In this document: in pieces, positions 58,671-64,000 of the stretch | Layout of the letters: each line of letters opens with the position of its first letter | How positions within the stretch are numbered: the stretch's first letter is position 1 | Origin: Bacillus sp. REN10 | GTDB lineage: Bacteria > Bacillota > Bacilli > Bacillales > Domibacillaceae | DNA length: 64,000 bases | Assembly (NCBI RefSeq): GCF_016820555.1 | Contig: NZ_JADHDW010000003.1 | Coordinates: 124,001-188,000, forward strand | Direction of reading: 5' to 3' | Translations under genes and position numbers: made by a program | Notes under the pieces: generated by a model | What the model was told of the DNA's origin: nothing | The model's input: the letters and a program-made list of their open reading frames with translations, nothing else | The model's database searches: none

Positions 58671-61598
58671 TTATTTCGTTGTTAAGTGAACGTAGCCTGG
58701 ACGCTTCCATTTACGTTCTGCTTCAACACCATTTTGCGGGTGACGTTTTTTGTAACGTGGGTTTGTTTTTGGTAATGGCGCTTTTCCACCATCTGCCTTC
58801 AATACTTCTAAACGCACTTTCGTTTGCTTATAAGCAGGTGTGAACGTACAACGGTCAACGGCTGGGCCTGTTAAGAAGTTAATCGCTGAGTCTTTGCTTA
58901 CAGAGTTCATCGGTAAGAATAGCTCATTCTTTTGAACGCGATCCGTTACTAGTGCATTTAATTTTAACGCACCATATGGAGACACTAAGCGAACGAGAGA
59001 GCCATCTTTGATTCCGCGTTCTTTCGCTAACTCTGGTGATACTTCTACATAAATTTCTGGTACTTTTGCTTGGATACCTTCTGATTTATTCGTCATGTTT
59101 CCTTCATGGAAGTGCTCAAGTACACGACCGTTGTTAATATGACAATCGTATTCTTCAGGGAATTCCACCGGCTCTACCCAATCATATAACGCGAAACGAG
59201 CTTTTTTATCCGGGAAGTTAAAGCCATCTACATATAAAAGCGGTGTGCTCTTACCATCGAGGCTACCCCAGAAGAAGCTATTCCAGCCTTCAAGCACTTC
59301 ATAATTTGCTTCTCCAAAAATAGGGGAGAGGCTAGCCATTTCGTCGTAAATTTCACTTGGATGGCTGTAATTCCAATCCGCACCTAAGCGATTCGCAACA
59401 GCCTGAAGGATTTGCCAATCTGGTTTTGAGTCACCAAGTGGCGGCAATGCTTGATATAGTCTTTGGACGCGACGTTCTGTGTTTGTAAATGTTCCGTCCT
59501 TTTCAAGAGAAGGAGCTGCAGGTAAGACAACGTCTGCATATTGAGCCGTTCTTGAAAGGAAAATATCTTGAACAACGAAGAAGTCAAGCTGAGATAAAAC
59601 ATCATGCACATGGTTAGCGTTACAGTCGACTAAAGCCATATCTTCTCCAACTACATACATCGCTTTCATTTTGCCTTCTTCAACGGCTTGAAGCATTTGA
59701 ATATTATTTAAACCTGGTTTTGGACTAATTTTTACACCGTAAGCTTTTTCAAACTTCTCACGTGCCTCATCATTCGTCACACTTTGGTAACCAGGAAGTA
59801 GGTTTGGTAAAGTACCCATGTCACAAGCACCTTGTACGTTATTGTGACCACGAAGCGGGTAAGCACCAGCACCTGGACGACGGTAGTTTCCTGTGGCTAA
59901 CAATAAGTTGGAAATCGCAGCAGATGTATCAGAACCACCTGTATTTTGAGTGACACCCATTCCCCAAAGAACACAAGTGCCGTCTGCATCGCGGATCATT
60001 TTCGCTACTTCAATTAATGTTTCTTTAGAAATACCTGTTTGTTCCTCGGCATACTCTAATGTGTACTTTTGAAGCACATCTTTGAAATCCTCATAGAAGT
60101 TGACGTTTTCTTGAATGAATTTCTCATCATGCCAACCTTGGTCGATCATATATTTCGTTACAGCCATTAACCAAACTTGGTCTGTTCCTTGTTTCGGTCG
60201 CATAAAGATATCAGATCTCTCAGCCATTTCATGTTTTCGAATATCTGACACAATTAGCTTTTGACCATGTAATTTATGCGCACGTTTTACGCGAGTAGCT
60301 AATACAGGATGTCCTTCCGCTGGGTTCGCTCCGACAATAATAACAAGACCCGCTTTTGCGATATCTTGAATGGTACCAGCATCTCCACCCATACCCACTG
60401 TACGGAATAGACCATCTGTTGCTGGAGATTGACAATAACGTGAACAGTTATCAACGTCATTCGTTTGGAAGATTTGGCGTGCCATCTTTTGAATTAAATA
60501 GTTTTCTTCATTTGTGATTTTAGAAGAAGAGATAAAGCCAACTGATCCAGGGCCATACTCTTTTTGAATCCCGCCCATTTTTGTTGCGATTAAGTCAAGG
60601 GCTTCATTCCAAGAAGATTCAACGAATACGCCATCTTTACGAATTAGCGGTTTCGTTAAGCGCTCTTTTGAATTGACGAAGTCCCAGCCGAATTTTCCTT
60701 TTACACAAGTAGAGATCGCGTTCACTGGTCCTTTAGATGGTTGAACTTTCAAGATTTTGCGATCTTTCGTCCAAACTTCAAATGAACATCCGACACCACA
60801 GAACGTACACACTGTTTTTGTCTTTTTTGTACGCTTGTCTCGCATGGCTGCCTCTACTTCTGATACAGCCATAATCCCGCTGTAGCCCGGTTCTACTTCT
60901 TTAATTAATCCAATCATCGGATCAAGCATATCTTGCTTTAATCCTGTCATAAATCCAGCTTCACCTAACATTGATTTTTCCATTAAAGCATTACATGGAC
61001 AAACCGTGACACATTGTCCACAGCTGACGCATGAAGAATCATTGATCGCCACGCCTTCATCCCAAATCACACGAGGACGTTCCGCTTCCCAATCGAGCGA
61101 TAGTGTTTCATTCACTTGTAGGTTTTGACAAACTTCTACACATTGTCCGCAAGCGATACATTGGTTCGGATCGTAGCGGTAGAATGGATGGGACATATCG
61201 ACTTCTGTTGGATCCACTTTTGGTTCATACGGGTACTTTTGATGTTCAATGCCCATCATTTCTACCGTGTTATGCAACGTACAATTCCCATTGTTGTTGT
61301 CGCACACTGTACAGTAAAGTAAATGGTTTTCTAATAAACGATCCATTGCTTCTGTCTGTGCTTCTTTTGCTTTAGGAGAAGCTAGTTGAATGTTCATGCC
61401 ATTCTCGGCCTTCGTTGAACAAGAACGAACAAGCTTTCCGTCGATTTCGACAATACATGTGTCACATGTTTGAATCGGATCTACTTCTGGAACGTAACAC
61501 ACTTGTGGGTGTGCGATTTCATTTTGGTTAATTACTTCTAGAATCGTTTGCCCTGGTTTCGCCGAGTACTCTTTTCCATTGATTTTAATTTCAGTCAT
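58671..61598 (-). CDS. Formate dehydrogenase, molybdopterin subunit (FdhA/YrhE type)
   Basis: A 975-residue molybdenum enzyme that oxidises formate to CO2. From the N-terminus: a [2Fe-2S] domain (C34, C45, C48, C60); a further iron-sulfur region with CTVCDNNNGNC; two [4Fe-4S] ferredoxin motifs, CIACGQCVEVC and CVSCGQCVTVCPC; the CTFCGVGC cluster; and the molybdopterin domains. The Mo ligand appears to be a cysteine, in SRYCQSPAT, where E. coli FdhF has selenocysteine. The ATG at 61598 follows AAAGGAGGT; the frame to 61637 lacks a site. The leader holds a terminator. Confidence 0.93.
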   Translation of the reverse strand: MTEIKINGKEYSAKPGQTILEVINQNEIAHPQVCYVPEVDPIQTCDTCIVEIDGKLVRSCSTKAENGMNIQLASPKAKEAQTEAMDRLLENHLLYCTVCDNNNGNCTLHNTVEMMGIEHQKYPYEPKVDPTEVDMSHPFYRYDPNQCIACGQCVEVCQNLQVNETLSLDWEAERPRVIWDEGVAINDSSCVSCGQCVTVCPCNALMEKSMLGEAGFMTGLKQDMLDPMIGLIKEVEPGYSGIMAVSEVEAAMRDKRTKKTKTVCTFCGVGCSFEVWTKDRKILKVQPSKGPVNAISTCVKGKFGWDFVNSKERLTKPLIRKDGVFVESSWNEALDLIATKMGGIQKEYGPGSVGFISSSKITNEENYLIQKMARQIFQTNDVDNCSRYCQSPATDGLFRTVGMGGDAGTIQDIAKAGLVIIVGANPAEGHPVLATRVKRAHKLHGQKLIVSDIRKHEMAERSDIFMRPKQGTDQVWLMAVTKYMIDQGWHDEKFIQENVNFYEDFKDVLQKYTLEYAEEQTGISKETLIEVAKMIRDADGTCVLWGMGVTQNTGGSDTSAAISNLLLATGNYRRPGAGAYPLRGHNNVQGACDMGTLPNLLPGYQSVTNDEAREKFEKAYGVKISPKPGLNNIQMLQAVEEGKMKAMYVVGEDMALVDCNANHVHDVLSQLDFFVVQDIFLSRTAQYADVVLPAAPSLEKDGTFTNTERRVQRLYQALPPLGDSKPDWQILQAVANRLGADWNYSHPSEIYDEMASLSPIFGEANYEVLEGWNSFFWGSLDGKSTPLLYVDGFNFPDKKARFALYDWVEPVEFPEEYDCHINNGRVLEHFHEGNMTNKSEGIQAKVPEIYVEVSPELAKERGIKDGSLVRLVSPYGALKLNALVTDRVQKNELFLPMNSVSKDSAINFLTGPAVDRCTFTPAYKQTKVRLEVLKADGGKAPLPKTNPRYKKRHPQNGVEAERKWKRPGYVHLTTK

Positions 61599-61622
61599 GG
61601 TGTTTACCTCCTTTTTGAACAC

Positions 61623-61681
61623 AAAAAAATCCACCACGAATTGACATGTCTACTAAACATGTAAAAAAATTCATGGTGGAT
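61623..61681 (-). terminator. Terminator hairpin inside the formate dehydrogenase leader
   Basis: On the minus strand ATCCACCATGAATT (reverse of 61668-61681) pairs with AATTCGTGGTGGAT and is followed by seven T; an inner ACATGT/ACATGT stem extends it. The hairpin lies between the promoter and the gene start, with no other minus-strand gene upstream, so it is a candidate attenuator. Confidence 0.75.
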
Positions 61682-61787
61682 AAGCTTCTTAGCAGATCTT
61701 ACTAAAAGACCAATCCAGTTTTTAATTAATCAATTAAATAGAATCAAAACATAGGTAAATATTCCGATTCCATCTTTGCCGTCCCTT

Positions 61788-61816
61788 ATTATAGCTCTTT
61801 CCCAAAAAATAAACAA
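61788..61816 (-). promoter_or_regulatory. Promoter of the formate dehydrogenase gene
   Basis: On the minus strand TTGTTT (reverse of 61811-61816) and TATAAT (reverse of 61788-61793) are 17 bp apart. Transcription should start near 61780, giving a leader of about 180 bases before the ATG at 61598. Confidence 0.6.
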
Positions 61817-61967
61817 TATAAACTATAAAACATCTTTTATGAGAATAATTATCACAAACTTCTCCTTTAATTTTTTGCAGAGTTGATTTATTATTAACAA
61901 ATTGTAGGGGTGAAATCGCTTTATCAAAAATAATAATAGTATTTTTTATGATGGGAGAATGCCTGTT

Positions 61968-62312
61968 ATGTCTAGAAAAGTTCATGAATTCAATGACATC
62001 ATTCGTAAACTTCGTAAAGATTTGTTCGGGAAAGGGCCGGAACGGATTCATACCATATTCGTTGAAAAGATGGCTGTATCCACACTTTATGGGAATTTGA
62101 CACCAACAGAAAAATTCATTGCCAGTACGCCAGAAGGAGTCCAGATGGTTCACGCAGCGCGAACGCGAATGATTCAAGAAGTGTATTCAAAAGCTACTCC
62201 TGAGGGGATGGAAGAATTAATGGGTGCGAAGTTAGTCCATTTATTTTCTGATATCAAAATCGAAGAAGATATGGCGGTTTCTGTGTTTATCTTTGATAGA
62301 AATATAGATTAG
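61968..62312 (+). CDS. DUF2294-family protein
   Basis: A 114-residue soluble protein with the DUF2294 pattern: GKGPERIHTIFVEKMAV, then YGNLTPTEKF and a helical middle ending in VFIFD. The function of this family is unknown; here it leads a plus-strand run into fdhD and moaA, all linked to formate dehydrogenase. I choose the ATG at 61968, with GGGAG about ten bases upstream; the ATG at 61959 is too close to that site. Confidence 0.75.
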   Translation: MSRKVHEFNDIIRKLRKDLFGKGPERIHTIFVEKMAVSTLYGNLTPTEKFIASTPEGVQMVHAARTRMIQEVYSKATPEGMEELMGAKLVHLFSDIKIEEDMAVSVFIFDRNID

Positions 62313-62322
62313 GAGGTCAAAG

Positions 62323-63120
62323 ATGATGGAAGCAGAAGTAAAAAGGGAGATTATTCGTGTAGAGAACGGGAAAGCAACAGCGGTAGAGGATGTGATTGTG
62401 ACCGAGTACCCGGTCACCGTGAAAATTAATCAAGAGGAATTCGTCACGATGGTTTGTACTCCAGAGCATATTGAAGATATGGTCATTGGGTATCTTGCTT
62501 CTGAAAATATCATTCGCAAGTTTGAAGACATTGAGGATATTTGGGTGCAAGAAAAGGACGGTTTTGTTCATGTCAAAACGAAAAAAGTGAACCCTTATTA
62601 TCAAAAATTTCAAAATAAGCGTTACATCACCTCTTGCTGCGGCATGAGCAGGCAAGGCTTTGTGTTTGTCAATGATGCGTTAACGGCGAAGAAAATGGAT
62701 GAGGTTCGCGTTCAAGTTACGCCGGATGACTGTTTCCGACTGATGAATGAGATGCAACAGTCAGCGGTGACTTTTCAAAAAACAGGCGGTGTTCATAATG
62801 CGGCGCTATGTGATGTCAACGGTATCGTATTAAGCCGAATGGATATTGGCCGGCATAATGCGCTTGATAAAATATATGGGCATTGTTTGCGAAATGATAT
62901 TACCATAAGGGATAAAGTCCTTGTTTTTAGCGGAAGAATCTCATCAGAAATTTTATTGAAAGTCGCAAAAATTGGTTGCGAAATCGTACTTTCGAAGTCA
63001 GCACCAACAGAATTAGCTTTACAACTGGCTGAACAATTAGGTATAACAACTATTGGGTTTATTCGCCAGGAATCGTTAAATATTTACACGCACCCCGAAA
63101 GAATCGACATGAATGCATGA
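62323..63120 (+). CDS. fdhD: Formate dehydrogenase accessory sulfurtransferase FdhD
   Basis: A 265-residue protein that passes sulfur from IscS-type desulfurases to the molybdenum cofactor of formate dehydrogenase. The active-site region is ITSCCGMSRQG (C105, C106), and the C-terminal domain has GGVHNAALCD and MDIGRHNALDKIYG, the cofactor-binding part. Its ATG follows GGAGGTCAAAG and it lies ten bases after the DUF2294 gene. Confidence 0.95.
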   Translation: MMEAEVKREIIRVENGKATAVEDVIVTEYPVTVKINQEEFVTMVCTPEHIEDMVIGYLASENIIRKFEDIEDIWVQEKDGFVHVKTKKVNPYYQKFQNKRYITSCCGMSRQGFVFVNDALTAKKMDEVRVQVTPDDCFRLMNEMQQSAVTFQKTGGVHNAALCDVNGIVLSRMDIGRHNALDKIYGHCLRNDITIRDKVLVFSGRISSEILLKVAKIGCEIVLSKSAPTELALQLAEQLGITTIGFIRQESLNIYTHPERIDMNA

Positions 63121-63186
63121 TGTGAACGGCGGCAGACCATGGAAACAAAGACGATCAACCACTAGTGAAGAAAAGAGGTGAAGAAG

Positions 63187-64000
63187 ATGACTCAAGTAAT
63201 ACAGGACAAATTACACCGTCCTTTAAGAGATTTGCGCATATCTGTGACGGATCGATGCAATTTCCGCTGTCGGTACTGCATGCCTGAAGAAATTTTTGGT
63301 TCAGACTATTCTTTTTTGCCATCTGATAAAATTTTATCATTTGATGAAATAGAAAGATTAGCGAAAATTTTTGTCTCTTTTGGGGTAAAAAAAATACGGA
63401 TTACTGGCGGAGAACCGCTGTTAAGAAGAAACTTAACAGAACTAATTGACCGTCTTAGTCAGATTAGTGGTGTGGAGGATATTGCCTTAACTACGAATGG
63501 TTCACTGTTGAAAAAGTATGCTAATGATTTAGCGAAAGCGGGATTATCGCGTGTATCTGTTAGTTTAGACTCGTTAAACGAAGAACGCTTTCTGGAGATG
63601 AACGGAAATAGAGGGAAAGTAAAAACGGTGTTAGAAGGCATTGAAAAAGCGGCGGAAGCTGGAATGAAAGTGAAAGTCAATATGGTTGTACAAAAAGGGA
63701 AAAATGACCAAGATATCATTCCGATGGCTCGCTTTTTTAAAGAAAAAAAATATACCCTTCGCTTTATCGAATACATGGACGTAGGAAATTCGAACGGGTG
63801 GCGTTTAGATGATGTCCTCTCGAAAAAAGAAATTATCAATCAAATTCATCAGTTTTCGCCTATCCAGCAGATCGAACCTAATTATCGGGGGGAAGTAGCC
63901 ACTCGCTATCGCTATGTGGATAGCGACCAGGAAATTGGTGTTATTTCATCCGTCACGGATTCATTCTGCTCCACGTGTACAAGAGCGCGGATTTCCGCTG
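63187..64000 (+). CDS. moaA: GTP 3',8-cyclase MoaA, N-terminal part
   Basis: A radical SAM enzyme for the first step of molybdenum cofactor synthesis. The start reads [21 protein letters not shown], with C24, C28 and C31 as the SAM cluster, then [10 protein letters not shown]; near the window end [13 protein letters not shown] shows two of the three cysteines of the second cluster. The ATG follows AGAGGTG. The frame is open to the right edge, so about 60 residues are missing. It fits the formate dehydrogenase neighbourhood because that enzyme needs this cofactor. Confidence 0.97.
   Translation, partial: MTQVIQDKLHRPLRDLRISVTDRCNFRCRYCMPEEIFGSDYSFLPSDKILSFDEIERLAKIFVSFGVKKIRITGGEPLLRRNLTELIDRLSQISGVEDIALTTNGSLLKKYANDLAKAGLSRVSVSLDSLNEERFLEMNGNRGKVKTVLEGIEKAAEAGMKVKVNMVVQKGKNDQDIIPMARFFKEKKYTLRFIEYMDVGNSNGWRLDDVLSKKEIINQIHQFSPIQQIEPNYRGEVATRYRYVDSDQEIGVISSVTDSFCSTCTRARISA

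Noticed and set aside
61734-62177. Minus-strand frame of 147 codons upstream of formate dehydrogenase
   Set aside because: It is antisense to the DUF2294 gene, covers the predicted promoter region, and has no family features.

Overview
The window is chromosomal DNA from a low-GC, endospore-forming Bacillus-type Firmicute. The evidence is the set of Bacillus-family genes (yfkAB, ykuD, salA, thiT, proBA with a T-box, a sporulation-type PAS histidine kinase, a fused dynamin), AGGAGG ribosome sites, and a perfect Spo0A-box core upstream of the kinase. No rRNA or tRNA gene was seen.

Layout. (1) 1-8705: the downstream end of a type I-C CRISPR-Cas locus: tail of cas7, then cas4-cas1-cas2, a palindrome-rich leader, and an array counted by eye at 99 repeats of 32 bp and 98 spacers. 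The leader lies on the cas side, and the only variant repeats seen are at the far end. (2) 8706-10277: a decayed accessory strip with short orphan reading frames and an IS66-family transposase remnant. (3) 10278-34116: mostly housekeeping metabolism: amino acid permease, DUF3900-like protein, MocR regulator, YtvI-type membrane protein, YfkAB radical SAM protein, a lipoprotein with an internal duplication, T-box-controlled proBA, a CoA-type Nudix hydrolase, thiC with a TPP riboswitch and a translationally coupled small gene, a GNAT acetyltransferase, a sensor kinase, a branched-chain aminotransferase, YkuD L,D-transpeptidase, an MFS exporter, a LysR/GltS divergent pair, an amidase, and thiT with a second TPP riboswitch.

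(4) 34286-40659: a tightly packed seven-gene operon: solute-binding lipoprotein, cytoplasmic alkaline-phosphatase-superfamily enzyme, two permeases, ATPase, DeoR regulator, PHP-family phosphoesterase. It looks like an import-then-hydrolyse system for an unidentified organophosphorus compound. (5) 40762-46853: exoA, an endonuclease I-like gene sharing a 20-bp palindromic 3' end with exoA, and a double dynamin. (6) 48678-56470: a 2-aminoethylphosphonate operon (binding protein, ATPase, fused permease, phnX, phnW) that also carries a saccharopine-dehydrogenase-like oxidoreductase and a second DeoR regulator. (7) 57115-64000: a formate dehydrogenase / molybdenum cofactor block: salA, DUF1641 gene and a large formate dehydrogenase on the minus strand, with a terminator hairpin in the dehydrogenase leader, then DUF2294 gene, fdhD and the start of moaA on the plus strand.

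The most promising undescribed biology is the organophosphorus operon in (4), the extra oxidoreductase in the phosphonate operon in (6), the terminator-containing leader of the formate dehydrogenase gene, and the structure of the CRISPR leader and array. All names are from pattern recognition of the sequence; no database search was run.
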